This document shows, piece after piece, positions 1 to 9,692 of a DNA stretch of 64,000 nucleotides. The notes under the pieces were generated by a model that saw only the letters and a program-made list of their open reading frames with translations, ran no database searches and had not been told where the DNA came from. The DNA lies in the NCBI GenBank assembly GCA_016185425.1, contig JACPNQ010000020.1:118893-182892 (forward strand). Direction: 5' to 3'. Position 1 is the first letter of the stretch. Each line of letters starts with the position of its first letter. Both the position numbers and the translations under genes were made by a program. The stretch comes from Acidobacteriota bacterium. GTDB lineage: Bacteria; Acidobacteriota; Terriglobia; Bryobacterales; Bryobacteraceae.

Positions 1-312
1 GATCTCGCGTGTGTCCGGCCTGAGGCCGCGAAGTTCGCGAGCCATGTCGATGAACAGGCCGCCGTCGGAGAGCGCGACAAGAAAACGAGGTTCGCCTTCG
101 GTGAGCGCGAGGACCAGCCGGAGGCGGTCCGCTTGCGACACACGGCCGTAGGTCTTGTGAGGAAAGGCACGCGGGAGGGTCCAAACCACGTTGCCGACGC
201 GGCCGAGCGCGGCACTGGCGAGGCCGTAATGGGCGATGGTCGGAGGATGGAAGCTGCCGGGCAAAATAGCGGCTGTGTTGCCCGATGTGAAATCTCCCTG
301 GACAATCTCCAT
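1..312 (-). CDS. NadD-like nucleotidyltransferase, N-terminal part (cut by window edge)
   Basis: Partial gene: 104 codons are visible, starting at an ATG at 312 and running off the left edge without a stop. The N-terminal part carries GSFHPPTIAHYGLA, a variant of the G-x-F-x-P-x-H/T-x-x-H nucleotide-binding motif of the nicotinate/nicotinamide-nucleotide adenylyltransferase superfamily, about 20 residues in. Members transfer AMP from ATP to a mononucleotide in NAD synthesis or related reactions. The motif deviates from the classical GGTFDPxHxGH, so the substrate is unsure; it may be a NadD paralogue. It is divergent from the zinc-ribbon gene at 354. A weak AAGG lies just before the start. Confidence 0.7.
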   Translation of the reverse strand, partial: MEIVQGDFTSGNTAAILPGSFHPPTIAHYGLASAALGRVGNVVWTLPRAFPHKTYGRVSQADRLRLVLALTEGEPRFLVALSDGGLFIDMARELRGLRPDTREI

Positions 313-353
313 CGCCTTATTATCTCTGTCGTACTCTTGAATTGAGAGGCTCA

Positions 354-1112
354 ATGTTCACCTGGATCTGTCCGCAGTGCGGCGGGGAAGTGTTGCCGTC
401 GCAAGAGGAATGCCCGCGTTGCGTGAAAAAGGCCGCGCCACAGCCGGCGGCACTACCTGCCGAGCCCGAGCCGGCCGGCGCCCCGGTTGCGGCTCCAGCA
501 CCGATGCCCACTCCGGTGGCGGCCCCCGTTCCCGCGCCCGTACCTGCTGCGGCACCCACGCCGGCTCCCGCACCGTTTCCAGCACCGTATCCAGCGCCAG
601 CGCAGCCTTCTTCCGGGTCGCATTCGATGAGCTATGACGCGCCTGAGCCGCGGTCGACGGGGTTGCGCGACGCGCTGGTGACCTTGGGAGTCGCGGTGGT
701 TTTGCTGGGTGTGGGCTACTTCCTATACACGCGGAGTGAGCGGGCGGATAAAGCGGCAAGCGCGCCAAAGATGGAGTTGGAAAGCGTAAAGGGCCCGCAG
801 AGCACGCATCCGTTGGCCAGGCAGATTGAAGTGACCGGCGTACGGTTGCGTGTGCCGAAGCAGGGGTTGGCCGAGGTACAGATGGTGGTGGTGAATCACA
901 GCGCGGCGGACATCTCCGGGCTATCGATGGACGTGGTGCTGGGAGCGAAGGGAACCAATAAGGAAGTGGCGGTCTTCTCGGTGAAGGTGAAGCACCTGGG
1001 TCCGTTCGCATCGGCCGAGGTGACGGCTAAGGCGAAGACGGAGGTTAGCGCTCTCGACCTTCCGGACTGGCAGTTCCTGGAAGCGAAAGCGGTGGTGCAG
1101 ACTACCGATTAA
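354..1112 (+). CDS. Zinc-ribbon single-pass membrane protein with Pro/Ala-rich linker
   Basis: 252-residue protein of unknown function. The N-terminus holds a zinc ribbon with cysteines at about 6, 9, 20 and 23 (CPQC...CPRC). A low-complexity Pro/Ala linker follows (about 35-85), then one membrane helix (about 105-125, LGVAVVLLGVGYFLY), then a beta-rich C-terminal domain of about 120 residues that is probably extracytoplasmic. The ATG at 354 is preferred because GAGAGG lies about 5 bases upstream; an in-frame TTG at 342 would add only four residues. Role unknown; the ribbon may mediate protein contacts at the membrane. Confidence 0.8.
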   Translation: MFTWICPQCGGEVLPSQEECPRCVKKAAPQPAALPAEPEPAGAPVAAPAPMPTPVAAPVPAPVPAAAPTPAPAPFPAPYPAPAQPSSGSHSMSYDAPEPRSTGLRDALVTLGVAVVLLGVGYFLYTRSERADKAASAPKMELESVKGPQSTHPLARQIEVTGVRLRVPKQGLAEVQMVVVNHSAADISGLSMDVVLGAKGTNKEVAVFSVKVKHLGPFASAEVTAKAKTEVSALDLPDWQFLEAKAVVQTTD

Positions 1113-2571
1113 CGGGACAGGCGGCGCGTGGCGGCGGGACTCCCATGCGAACGAGGTTTTCGCGCGCGGGCGCGAGACATGGGTCTCGCCGAAGAGCTTG
1201 TTCGAAATCCGCCCGCGCGGCGTCGCGCTGGCCGAGGGCCAGGAGCGCGACGCCACGGTTTTGCAAGTGGCTAGCCACGCCGGGAGCGAGGGCCAGAGCG
1301 CGGCCGAATTCCGATAGCGCCTGTGCGGCATTGCCCGATTCCAACCACACTCGACCCCTTTCGGAAGCAATGGCCGGATCGTTCGGCGCAATCTCCTTCG
1401 CCTTATCGAGATAACGTAAGGCATCGTCCTTTGGGGAGAAGCGGGCGAGTTGGAGATAAGGGCGGAGTTTGTTGGGAGCCTGTTCGTTCGCTTCGCTCCA
1501 AATGGCAATTTCGCTTTGCCATGTGTCGCGGCGGGCGGCGGCAAAAGCGAGGAAGAAGAGGACCAGAGCGGCCGCTAACCTGGGCCAGGATTTCAGTGCG
1601 ACGCCGGCGCCGATAGCGAGAAATGCCATCGGCAGATAGAGACGGCGCCAGGCGACGGCATCCGCGGCGGGAAAGAGGGAAGAGCTCGGCAGCAGCAGCA
1701 GCCATGAAGGGAGGAGCCAGAAGCCCGGTTGGTCCTTCTTCGCCCAGAACCAGGAGACAAGGGCAGTGGCGACTATGGCCACGATCCAGAAGAGGACGGC
1801 CGGTTCGCGAGAAGTTGCGGGCGCGGGCGGGTCGATGGACATCTGAACGGGAATGGCGATGCGCCAGATGTAGCTGGGAATGGTGTGTCCCTGGGAGAGG
1901 AGATAGTTCCAGGGTGTGGTCTGTTGTCCGAAACCGGAACCGGAACCGGCAATGGCCTTCGTTGCGTAGAGGACTCGCGCGCCGGCGGCGGCGGATAGAG
2001 CGAGCATGGCTGCGATCCATGGCCAGCGTGGGTTGCGTTTGCGGCCGAAGTCGATGAGGAGAAGGACGAGTGGAAAGGCGACCCATTCTTCTTTGGCCAG
2101 CAAGGAGAAGGCGAATGCGGCGGTTGCGGGAATGGGTTTGTCGTGCAGCCAAAAATAGAACGCCGCAAGACAGAAGAGCGCGGCGATGCTGGAACTACGG
2201 GCGAAGACATAGAGCAGCGGCTCATGCGTGAGTGGATGGAATAGAAAGAGAGCGGCAGCCGTGAGTGCGACCGGCGCGTCGAAGAGCCGGCGCGCGGTGA
2301 GGAAGAGGAGTGACGCGACGGCGGCGTGGATGAGGAGATTCGTAAAGCGGAAGCCGGGCGGCGCGTGGCCCCAGATGCGATAGTCGAACCAGAAGGTGAT
2401 GTAGGTGAGTGGGCGCGTCTGTTCGAGCCTGATCCACTGGCGCCACGCGTCCGCCGGGACGACGGCTGGATCGACGAAAAGGGAGTGATCGTCAAAAACG
2501 AATGTGCCGGGAAGCGCGAGCCAAAAGAGGAAGGCCGCGGCGAGGGCGATAAGCGGGCGCGATGCTAACAT
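1102..2571 (-). CDS. TMTC-like membrane glycosyltransferase with C-terminal TPRs
   Basis: 489-residue polytopic membrane protein. Near the N-terminus FVFDDHSLF supplies a double-Asp loop after the first helix, and RPLTYITFWFDYRIWG follows; both resemble TMTC-type protein O-mannosyltransferases (GT-C fold), which use a lipid-linked sugar donor outside the cytoplasmic membrane. About ten hydrophobic helices follow. The last 130 residues are TPR-like (ARFSPKDDALRYLDKAKEIAPND, then a repeat ending in ALALAPG). The start MLASRPLIA is chosen because a longer frame would overlap divergent nth at 2581. The 3' end overlaps the convergent zinc-ribbon gene by 11 bases. Substrate unknown. Confidence 0.7.
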   Translation of the reverse strand: MLASRPLIALAAAFLFWLALPGTFVFDDHSLFVDPAVVPADAWRQWIRLEQTRPLTYITFWFDYRIWGHAPPGFRFTNLLIHAAVASLLFLTARRLFDAPVALTAAALFLFHPLTHEPLLYVFARSSSIAALFCLAAFYFWLHDKPIPATAAFAFSLLAKEEWVAFPLVLLLIDFGRKRNPRWPWIAAMLALSAAAGARVLYATKAIAGSGSGFGQQTTPWNYLLSQGHTIPSYIWRIAIPVQMSIDPPAPATSREPAVLFWIVAIVATALVSWFWAKKDQPGFWLLPSWLLLLPSSSLFPAADAVAWRRLYLPMAFLAIGAGVALKSWPRLAAALVLFFLAFAAARRDTWQSEIAIWSEANEQAPNKLRPYLQLARFSPKDDALRYLDKAKEIAPNDPAIASERGRVWLESGNAAQALSEFGRALALAPGVASHLQNRGVALLALGQRDAARADFEQALRRDPCLAPARENLVRMGVPPPRAACPVNR

Positions 2572-2580
2572 GAAAGGTTC

Positions 2581-3240
2581 ATGAAAAAGCCCCGATCGAA
2601 GGCGGAAAAGCAGGCGCGATTGCAGCAGATTCTGGGCATTTTGGACGATTTGTACCCCAACGTCACGTGCGCGCTGCATCATTCGAACGCGTGGGAGCTA
2701 CTGGTCGCCACGATCCTGTCGGCGCAGTGCACCGATGAGCGGGTGAACAAGGTGACACCGGGGCTCTTCCGCAAGTATCCGACAATTCAAGATTTCGCCG
2801 CCGTACGGCCGGACGTATTGGCGAACGACATCCGCTCGACCGGATTCTTCAACAACAAGGCGAAGAGCGTCGTGGGCGCGGCGCAGAAGATCCTGCGCGA
2901 TTTTGGCGGGAAGGTTCCGCGCGATATTGACCAGTTGCTGACGGTGCCGGGAGCGGCGCGGAAGACGGCGAACGTGGTGCTGGGAACATCGTTCGGAATT
3001 GCAAGCGGCGTGGTGGTGGATACGCACGTAGGGAGGATCGCGTACCGGCTGGATTTGACGAAGGAAGAGAATCCGGTGAAGGTGGAGCGCGACCTGATGA
3101 CGATACTGGCGAAGGAGCGGTGGATCTCGTTTTCGCATCAGTTGATTCATTTCGGGCGGCAGATCTGCGTGGCGCGGAAACCGAAGTGCGCGGAGTGCAA
3201 GATGAACCCGCTGTGCTACGCCAAGGACAAGCGGGCATGA
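2581..3240 (+). CDS. nth: Endonuclease III (DNA glycosylase/AP lyase)
   Basis: 219 residues, normal length for Nth. It excises oxidised pyrimidines and cuts the abasic strand by beta-elimination in base-excision repair. The helix-hairpin-helix is VPGAARKTANVV with the catalytic Lys at 128, and the catalytic Asp at 147 lies in VVDTHVGRI. The C-terminal [4Fe-4S] cluster motif is C196-X6-C203-X2-C206-X5-C212, the classical spacing. The hairpin reads VPGAARK rather than the usual LPGVGRK. AAAGG lies about 5 bases before the ATG. Its stop overlaps the start of the next gene (ATGA), so the two are probably translationally coupled. Confidence 0.97.
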   Translation: MKKPRSKAEKQARLQQILGILDDLYPNVTCALHHSNAWELLVATILSAQCTDERVNKVTPGLFRKYPTIQDFAAVRPDVLANDIRSTGFFNNKAKSVVGAAQKILRDFGGKVPRDIDQLLTVPGAARKTANVVLGTSFGIASGVVVDTHVGRIAYRLDLTKEENPVKVERDLMTILAKERWISFSHQLIHFGRQICVARKPKCAECKMNPLCYAKDKRA

Positions 3241-3770
3241 AGCGCGTTGGGCTGACCCTGGCCCTGGTTGCGATGGCGGCGTGTACACCGCTGCCCGAGT
3301 CGTACCCGGTGCCCGAGCAGAGACAGCAGAAAGACGGACCGGAACCGGAGCCGTTGGGGAGATGGATACGGTTCTCCGACGGGCGCGCAGCCGATTACGT
3401 CATCAGCGGATTCCTTCGTGGAGCGCCCGACGATACGTGGCGGTGGGCTTCGACAAACCCGACGGTGCGCGTGCGAGTGAGCGAAGCGGCCGGACTACGG
3501 CTACGGCTGAATTTTGCGTTTCCCGAGGAAAGCCATAAACCACTGCTTCCGATTACGGTGAAGTACTTCGTGAACGATCACCTGCTGGACACCGTGGTTT
3601 ACCGGAAGGCCGGCGTGCTGGAGTATCGCAAGCCGGTACCGGCCGATTGGTTGAAGACCGACGTGGACAACCTGATTCGCTGGGAGATCGATCCGCCGTA
3701 TGTGGCCAAGGCCGACGGTGTGAAGCTGAGCATGATTGTGGCCGAGGTTGGGCTGGAACGGAACCAGTAA
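3237..3770 (+). CDS. Putative lipoprotein of unknown function
   Basis: 177 residues. The N-terminus MKRVGLTLALVAMAAC is a short signal peptide ending in a lipobox-like AMAAC, so lipid attachment at Cys16 is likely. The mature part contains a Ser/Ala-poor, beta-rich segment and no motif I recognise. It overlaps nth by 4 bases and its own stop overlaps the start of the following membrane protein (TAATG), which places it in one operon with both. It may accompany the downstream membrane protein in the envelope; that is only inferred from context. Confidence 0.75.
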   Translation: MKRVGLTLALVAMAACTPLPESYPVPEQRQQKDGPEPEPLGRWIRFSDGRAADYVISGFLRGAPDDTWRWASTNPTVRVRVSEAAGLRLRLNFAFPEESHKPLLPITVKYFVNDHLLDTVVYRKAGVLEYRKPVPADWLKTDVDNLIRWEIDPPYVAKADGVKLSMIVAEVGLERNQ

Positions 3771-6004
3771 TGGTGTTGTATATCGTTCTTGGCTGGACGC
3801 TGACGACGGTTGGATGTTACGCGGCCGGATCGCTGTTGATGGCACGGCTCGGCGACCGGTGGAGCCGCGAGGAATCGGTGGCGCTGCGGTTTGTGGCGGG
3901 CGCGGGTGTTTATAGCCTGCTGGTGTTTTTGCTGGGGATTTTGCACCTTTACTATCGGGCAACGTTTGTGGCGCTGCCGCTTGGGCTGGCGTTGGCGGCG
4001 TGGCGGATGGGGGCGCTGGCGCTGCCCGGGGAACGGCTGACTCCGTTACCGCTGTTGTGGCGCAGGATCTTGTGGATAACGGCGCCGTTCACGCTGCTCT
4101 ACCTGTCCAACGCGATGGCGCCGGAAGTGAGTCCGGACGGGGCGTCCTATCACTTGGGCCTGGTGGCGAAGTACTATCGCGAGCGGGCGATGGTGCCCGT
4201 GACAACGAACCTGTACGCGGCGCTCTCGCAGGGTATGGAGATGCTATTCCTTGCGGCGTACGCGGTAGGGCGCCACTCCGCGGCGGCGCTGATGCATTTC
4301 AATTACCTGCTGACGCTGCCATGGCTGCTGCTTTGTTACGGACGGCGGTATGGAATGGCCGGCGCCGGAATGACAGCGGCGCTACTGGTCTATCTGTCGC
4401 CGGTAGTTGGGCTTGACGGGATTAGCGCGTATAACGACGTTGCGGCGGCGTGCCTGTGGTTTGCGCTTTTCACGGTGCTGCGGCGAATCGAAGATCTTCC
4501 GGAATCGCGGGGGCTGGCCGTACTGGCGGGAGTGCTGGCGGGGAGCGCATACGGACTGAAGTACACGCTGTTCCCCGCCCTGCTGTTCGCCGGGGTCTGG
4601 ATCATCTGGGTCTACCGGAAGATGGCGATGCGGCCAATACTGTTACTGGCGGCCGGAGCGCTGCCGTCGATCGCGCCGTGGGTGATTCGAAATACGATCT
4701 GGTGGGCGAATCCGCTGGCGCCGTTCTTCAACAAGTTATTCCCGAATCCCTATGTGACTTACTGGTTTGAGCTGGACTACAGGCGGCACATGTCGATGTA
4801 TTCGTTGACCTCGCTCACGGAGATACCGATGCAGGTTACGGTACACGGCGCGGACCTGAATGGGCTGCTGGGGCCGGTTTATCTGCTGGCGCCGTTCGCA
4901 CTGCTGGCACTTCGGTTTCCTGAAGGGCGGCGAGTACTGGCCGCGGCGCTGTTCGCGCTGGCGGCGTACCCGTCGAACATCGGCACGCGATTTCTAATTC
5001 CGGCGCTGCCTCTCGTGGCGATGGGCATGGCAATGACGTTCAACATGGTGCGCTGGCTACCGGCGGCGGTGGTAGTTATTCATGCCGTATTGAGCTGGCC
5101 GAACGCGATTCCAGCTTATGCGAGTAAGTGGGCGTGGCGGCTGGAGAAAGTAACCTGGAAGGAAGCGCTGCGGCTGCGGAGCGAGGATAACTACATTCTC
5201 TCTCACATTCCGGCATATGGACTGACACGGAAGCTGGAGGAGTTAGTACCGGCCGGGCGCCGCGTGCTGGGCTTCAGTCAATTACCGGAAGCATATACGA
5301 ACCGGGACTACATGGTAGGTTTTCAATCCGCGGAGGGCGGCGGGCTCCGCGATATCTTTGTGTCCGCGCTGGCGGAGGAGCGCCAGCCGAGGCGATTGGC
5401 GCATTTGTTCATACCCTCGGCGCGGCACAAGGCGCTGCGAGTGGTACAGAACAGGGACGATTCGGGCGGGCAATGGTCGGTGACCGAGATGCGTTTTTAT
5501 AGCGGGGGGAAGGAAGTGCCGCGCTCGCCGTTGTGGCGGCTTCGCGCGAAGCCGACGCTGCACGATGTGCAGAGGGCGTTTGACGGTTCGCCGATCACAC
5601 GGTGGATTAGCGACCAGGGCCGGTACAACGGCATGTACATCGAAGTGGATTTCGGGATGCATGAACTGGTCGACGACGTAGTGCTGCTGCTGACGCCGGA
5701 CCAACCGCTGGACACTTATCATGTAGAGGCGCGGGGCGCGGACGGGAAGTGGGAGAAGGTAAAAACAGAGCTCAAACTTGTAGAGGTAACCACCATGCCC
5801 GGAATGCGGCGTGCGGCCGTTGAGGAGCTACTGCGCCGAAACGTGCAGTACCTGGTGTTGTCGGAGAGCGATTTCGGGTGCGACGATCTGGTGTTGAACA
5901 AGGATGTGTGGGGTGTGGAACAGTTGGCAAACGTCGCCGATGTGCGGCTATTCCGGCTGATACCGCGCGAGGAGTTTGAAGCGCGGCGGAAGGGTGCGAA
6001 GTGA
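3770..6004 (+). CDS. Polytopic membrane protein (GT-C-like) with C-terminal discoidin-like domain
   Basis: 744 residues. The first about 450 residues contain around a dozen hydrophobic helices, and an early luminal loop has EVSPDGASYHLG, reminiscent of the acidic catalytic loop of GT39/GT-C lipid-sugar-dependent glycosyltransferases. From about 590 to 670 lies a beta-sandwich-like segment (HDVQRAFDGSPITRWIS ... IEVDFG ... VDDVVLLL) resembling an F5/8 type C (discoidin) carbohydrate-binding module. The ATG at 3770 overlaps the previous stop. The next gene starts at GTG 6001 inside its last codons. Glycosyltransferase assignment is inference from topology. Confidence 0.65.
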   Translation: MVLYIVLGWTLTTVGCYAAGSLLMARLGDRWSREESVALRFVAGAGVYSLLVFLLGILHLYYRATFVALPLGLALAAWRMGALALPGERLTPLPLLWRRILWITAPFTLLYLSNAMAPEVSPDGASYHLGLVAKYYRERAMVPVTTNLYAALSQGMEMLFLAAYAVGRHSAAALMHFNYLLTLPWLLLCYGRRYGMAGAGMTAALLVYLSPVVGLDGISAYNDVAAACLWFALFTVLRRIEDLPESRGLAVLAGVLAGSAYGLKYTLFPALLFAGVWIIWVYRKMAMRPILLLAAGALPSIAPWVIRNTIWWANPLAPFFNKLFPNPYVTYWFELDYRRHMSMYSLTSLTEIPMQVTVHGADLNGLLGPVYLLAPFALLALRFPEGRRVLAAALFALAAYPSNIGTRFLIPALPLVAMGMAMTFNMVRWLPAAVVVIHAVLSWPNAIPAYASKWAWRLEKVTWKEALRLRSEDNYILSHIPAYGLTRKLEELVPAGRRVLGFSQLPEAYTNRDYMVGFQSAEGGGLRDIFVSALAEERQPRRLAHLFIPSARHKALRVVQNRDDSGGQWSVTEMRFYSGGKEVPRSPLWRLRAKPTLHDVQRAFDGSPITRWISDQGRYNGMYIEVDFGMHELVDDVVLLLTPDQPLDTYHVEARGADGKWEKVKTELKLVEVTTMPGMRRAAVEELLRRNVQYLVLSESDFGCDDLVLNKDVWGVEQLANVADVRLFRLIPREEFEARRKGAK

Positions 6005-6957
6005 CGCTGTACCTGGGTGTGGATGGAGGGCAGTCGAGCACAACGGCGCTGATCGCCGATGAGACCGGAGGTGTGCTGGGGCGCGGGGCGGACGGGCCGT
6101 GCAATCATGTGCGGTCGGCGGAGGAGGGGCGCGAGAAGTTTATCCGCGTGATCGGCGGTTGTGTGCGGGCGGCGGCGTTGGAAGCGGGACTGGGCGACGA
6201 GATACCTGCGTTTCGCGCGGCGTGCCTGGGATTCAGCGGGGGGCCGGAGGACAAGGGGGCAATTCTGCGCGAGATGCTGCGCGTGGAGGAGTTGCTGGTG
6301 ACGACCGACGCGGCGATCGCGCTTGCGGGGGCATGCGGCGGAGGAGCGGGGATCATCACGATCGCGGGTACGGGACACATCAGCATGGGCAGAGGAAGGA
6401 ACGGACGCGTGGCGCGAGCGGGCGGATGGGGATATCTGTTCGGCGACGAGGGCGGCGGGTTTTGGATTGCGCGCGAGGCCGTGCGAGCCGCGATGCGGGT
6501 GCACGAGCGATGGGGCGTTTCTACTTCGCTGCATGGACGGCTGTTGCAGTCGACGGGGTTTGCCGATGCGAACGCCATGATGCATGCGATGTACACGGCG
6601 GAGTGGCCGCGGAAGCGGCTGGCGGCGTTGTCGCGCCTTGTGGACGAAGAGGCGGAGGGGGGAGACGCGGAGGCGCGGGACATTTTAGAGCGCGGCGCTT
6701 CCGAGTTGATAACGATCAGCGCGATTGTGCGTGGAAACCTGTTTGCCGGCAACGAGGCAGCGCGGCTGTCGCCTATCGGCAGCGTTTGGAAATGCCGTAT
6801 CCTGCGGGAGAGCTTCGTGGAACGCTGGACGCGCGCGAACCCCTTGAATTCGTTCGCGCCGCCCGCGATGGGGCCGGCCGCGGGGGCGCTGCTGGAGGCG
6901 TTCCGCATCGCGGGCCAGGCCGTTACGCTTCATAACCTACCGGAGAGTGAGAAATGA
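6001..6957 (+). CDS. BadF/BadG-type ATPase, N-acetylglucosamine-kinase-like
   Basis: 318 residues of the ASKHA fold. GVDGGQSSTTALIADETG at the N-terminus is the phosphate-1 loop, TDAAIALAGACGG at about 100-115 the second phosphate loop, and IAGTGHISMG with the glycine-rich GGWGYLFGDEGGG follow; these are typical of GlcNAc kinases and MurNAc/GlcNAc kinases. Likely role: ATP-dependent phosphorylation of an amino sugar during cell-wall recycling or chitin use. It starts at GTG 6001, overlapping the previous gene by 4 bases, and its TGA overlaps the next ATG. Sugar specificity cannot be read from sequence alone. Confidence 0.82.
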   Translation: MTLYLGVDGGQSSTTALIADETGGVLGRGADGPCNHVRSAEEGREKFIRVIGGCVRAAALEAGLGDEIPAFRAACLGFSGGPEDKGAILREMLRVEELLVTTDAAIALAGACGGGAGIITIAGTGHISMGRGRNGRVARAGGWGYLFGDEGGGFWIAREAVRAAMRVHERWGVSTSLHGRLLQSTGFADANAMMHAMYTAEWPRKRLAALSRLVDEEAEGGDAEARDILERGASELITISAIVRGNLFAGNEAARLSPIGSVWKCRILRESFVERWTRANPLNSFAPPAMGPAAGALLEAFRIAGQAVTLHNLPESEK

Positions 6958-8270
6958 GATTCGTGCCGCTGTTGTTGATTCCCGCGCTGCTAATTGCCGC
7001 CGAGCCGGATTGGAAGACGGTGGACGCAGAGTCGATTGACCTGCTGCAGCGATATCTGCGCATTCCGAGCATCAATCCGCCGGCGGACACACGGGCGGCG
7101 GCGGAGTTGTTCAAGACCGAGCTGGCCAGGGTTGGAATTGAAGCGAAATTATTCGAAGCGGGTCCGAAGGGACAGACGAATCTTGTCGCGCGGCTGGCCG
7201 GGAAGGATCGCGCGAAGAAGCCGCTGATTCTGATGAGTCATTTCGACGTTGTACCAGTGGACCGCGCCGCCTGGAGAATGGATCCGTTTGAAGGCGTAAT
7301 CAAAGATGGTGCGATTTGGGGACGCGGCGCGCTCGACATGAAGGGGATCGGCATCATGCAGTTGATGGCCGTGTTGACGATGAAGAAATACGAGATCGTG
7401 CCGGACCGGGACATCGTGTTGTTTGCGACGTGCGACGAGGAATCCGGGGGCGACCTGGGCGTGCGGTGGATGTTGAAGAATCATCCGGAAGAGTTGGAGG
7501 CAGAGTATGTCCTGGATGAAGGCGGATTCGGCACGCGGGACGTGTTGCAGAAGGGCAAGCTGGTGTTTGGCATTTCGGTGGCGGAGAAGCAGCCGGCGTG
7601 GCTGCGGATTCGCGCAAAGGGAACGGCGGCGCACGGGTCGCAGCCCATTCCCGATAACGCGAACATGACCTTGCTGCGGGCGATTGAGAAAGCGATGGCC
7701 GCGCCGCCGTCGGGCAAGGCGCACCCAATTATTGCCGAGATGTTGAAGACAATTGGCGGGGCGATGGATGCCAACAAATTTACGAACGCGATCCAGAAGA
7801 ATACGCTGACGCTGACGACGATGAAGTCCGGCGTCGGCGATCCTCCGCGCGCGAATGTAATTCCATCGACGGCCGAGGCGACGCTCGATTGCCGGTTATT
7901 ACCAGGCGTGAATGCGCAGGAGTTCATCAGCGAGATTCGGGCAAGGATCAACGATCCACGGGTAACGGTGGAGCTGTTGACGACGATCGACGACACGCCG
8001 GCTACAAGCTTTACGACGCCGCTCTTTGAGACCTTGAAGCGGGTGATTAAGAAGCATCATCCGGGCGCGGAGGTGACGCCGATGATGGTGCCGTATTCGA
8101 CAGATTCTCCGAAGTTCCGGCGGAAGGGGTTGCCCGCGTACGGATTCACACCGATGATTCTGACCGCGCCGATATTGGCGACGATGCATTCCGATGAAGA
8201 GCGGATCCCGCTGGATCAGTTCCATATCGGCATGCACATGATGTTCGACGTGATACGATCAGAGTTTTAA
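6954..8270 (+). CDS. M20-family metallopeptidase, secreted
   Basis: 438 residues. A signal peptide ([17 protein letters not shown]) suggests export. Metal-site motifs of the M20/ArgE/DapE/carboxypeptidase G2 family are present: [18 protein letters not shown] with the bridging Asp, and CDEESGGD with the catalytic Glu. A dimerisation (lid) domain follows at about 190-320, and the C-terminal metal His lies near [11 protein letters not shown]. It hydrolyses the amide bond of small peptides or N-acyl amino acids. It overlaps the upstream kinase gene by 4 bases and is the last gene of this run before pgk, which follows after 28 bases. Confidence 0.9.
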   Translation: MRFVPLLLIPALLIAAEPDWKTVDAESIDLLQRYLRIPSINPPADTRAAAELFKTELARVGIEAKLFEAGPKGQTNLVARLAGKDRAKKPLILMSHFDVVPVDRAAWRMDPFEGVIKDGAIWGRGALDMKGIGIMQLMAVLTMKKYEIVPDRDIVLFATCDEESGGDLGVRWMLKNHPEELEAEYVLDEGGFGTRDVLQKGKLVFGISVAEKQPAWLRIRAKGTAAHGSQPIPDNANMTLLRAIEKAMAAPPSGKAHPIIAEMLKTIGGAMDANKFTNAIQKNTLTLTTMKSGVGDPPRANVIPSTAEATLDCRLLPGVNAQEFISEIRARINDPRVTVELLTTIDDTPATSFTTPLFETLKRVIKKHHPGAEVTPMMVPYSTDSPKFRRKGLPAYGFTPMILTAPILATMHSDEERIPLDQFHIGMHMMFDVIRSEF

Positions 8271-8298
8271 CCCTCCTCGTTTCAAACCCCAACAATTT

Positions 8299-9468
8299 AT
8301 GGCAAAACTCTCGATCCGTGATCTCGATCTCAAAGGCAAGACTGTCTTCATGCGCGTGGACTTCAACGTCCCGCTGGCTCCGGGCGGCCAGGAAATCACC
8401 TCCGACAAACGCATTCGCGCGGCGCTGCCGACGATTCAGTACGCATTGGAGCAGGGCTGCGGCCTGATCCTGGCGAGCCACCTGGGCCGGCCGAAGGGCA
8501 AGCGTAATCCGGAGATGAGTCTGCAGCCGGTGGCCGTGAAATTGGCGGAGTTGCTGGGAAAGCCGGTGACGATGGCGCCCGATTGCGTGGGACCGGAAGT
8601 AGCGGCGTTGAAGCCGAAGCCAGGTGAAGTTCTGCTGCTCGAGAACCTGCGCTTTCACGCGGAGGAGGAGGCGAACGATGCGGAGTTTTCGAGGCAGTTA
8701 GCGGCATTGTGCGATGTGTATGTGAACGACGCGTTCGGCACGGCGCACCGCGCGCACGCCTCGACGGTGGGAATGATTTCCTATGTTTCGCAAGCGGCGG
8801 CGGGGTTGCTGATGGACAAGGAACTCCAGTGGCTTGGCAAGGCGACGCAGAATCCGGACCGGCCGTGTATCGCGATCCTGGGCGGCGCGAAGGTGTCGGA
8901 TAAGATCGAAGTCATTCAGAACCTGTCGAAGGTGGTCGACAGGCTGCTGATTGGCGGCGCGATGGCGTACACGTTCCTGAAGGCGCGCGGCGAGACGACG
9001 GGGAAATCGCTGGTGGAGGACGACAAGCTGCCGTTGGCGTCGGAGCTGATGAGCTCGTTGGGCGATAAGTTGATGCTGCCGGCGGATCATGTGGTTGCCG
9101 AAGAGTTCAAGGCGGATGCTCCGCATGAGGTTGTGACGTCGATTGCGGATGGGAAGATGGCGCTCGATATCGGTCCGGCGACGATTGCGGCATTTGAGGC
9201 GGTGATTCGGTCATCGAAGACCATCATTTGGAACGGGCCGATGGGTGTGTTCGAGATGAAGCCGTTCGATACCGGTACGGTGGCGCTGGCAAAGGCGGTG
9301 GCCGGGTCGGGCGCGGTTAGCGTGGTGGGCGGCGGCGATTCGGAGAAGGCCATTAAGTCGGCGGGAGTTTCGGACAAGATCACGCATGTATCGACGGGTG
9401 GCGGGGCTTCGTTGGAGTATTTGTCGGGGCTGGAATTGCCGGGTGTGGCGGCGTTGACGGAAAAGTAG
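8299..9468 (+). CDS. pgk: Phosphoglycerate kinase
   Basis: 389 residues, the normal bacterial length. It converts 1,3-bisphosphoglycerate and ADP to 3-phosphoglycerate and ATP in glycolysis and runs the other way in gluconeogenesis. Recognisable elements are the N-terminal substrate loops [11 protein letters not shown] and SHLGRPKGK, the hinge region with [22 protein letters not shown] near the nucleotide site and the C-terminal [10 protein letters not shown] loop. No clear Shine-Dalgarno precedes the ATG. It follows the M20 gene by 28 bases and is separated by 17 bases from the antitoxin gene. Confidence 0.98.
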   Translation: MAKLSIRDLDLKGKTVFMRVDFNVPLAPGGQEITSDKRIRAALPTIQYALEQGCGLILASHLGRPKGKRNPEMSLQPVAVKLAELLGKPVTMAPDCVGPEVAALKPKPGEVLLLENLRFHAEEEANDAEFSRQLAALCDVYVNDAFGTAHRAHASTVGMISYVSQAAAGLLMDKELQWLGKATQNPDRPCIAILGGAKVSDKIEVIQNLSKVVDRLLIGGAMAYTFLKARGETTGKSLVEDDKLPLASELMSSLGDKLMLPADHVVAEEFKADAPHEVVTSIADGKMALDIGPATIAAFEAVIRSSKTIIWNGPMGVFEMKPFDTGTVALAKAVAGSGAVSVVGGGDSEKAIKSAGVSDKITHVSTGGGASLEYLSGLELPGVAALTEK

Positions 9469-9485
9469 GGTGTTAAAGTGAAGGT

Positions 9486-9692
9486 ATGCGGTACGAATTG
9501 CCTGAATCATTTCAGATCGAGGTACCTAAAGAAGTCCGCGACTGTTTGGGGCTGAAGCCCGGTGACGGAGTCGCTTGGATTTGCGGTCGCAAAGGCGTGG
9601 AGTTCGTGCGAGTTCCGACCGTTGAAGAAATGGCGGGGACTTTGAAGGGCTACGATGTCAGCGGCTATCGGGACGAGCCGGATCCGAATTGA
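9486..9692 (+). CDS. AbrB/MazE-type antitoxin (VapB-like)
   Basis: 68 residues with a swapped-hairpin AbrB fold: FQIEVPKEVRDCLGLKPGDGVAWI matches the I-P-K-E-V-R..LGL-K-P-G-D core of SpoVT/AbrB-type DNA-binding antitoxins. The C-terminal tail (EEMAGTLKGYDV...) would wrap the toxin. Its TGA at 9690 overlaps a TTG start of the PIN-domain gene by 4 bases, the usual antitoxin-toxin coupling. The neighbouring toxin gene carries an amber codon, so this is probably an orphaned or domesticated antitoxin, or the pair depends on suppression. Confidence 0.8.
   Translation: MRYELPESFQIEVPKEVRDCLGLKPGDGVAWICGRKGVEFVRVPTVEEMAGTLKGYDVSGYRDEPDPN

Noticed and set aside
320..559. Long Ala/Gly/Pro-rich frames on both strands across 350-1000
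   Set aside because: They mirror the Pro/Ala linker of the zinc-ribbon gene and have low-complexity composition without start signals.
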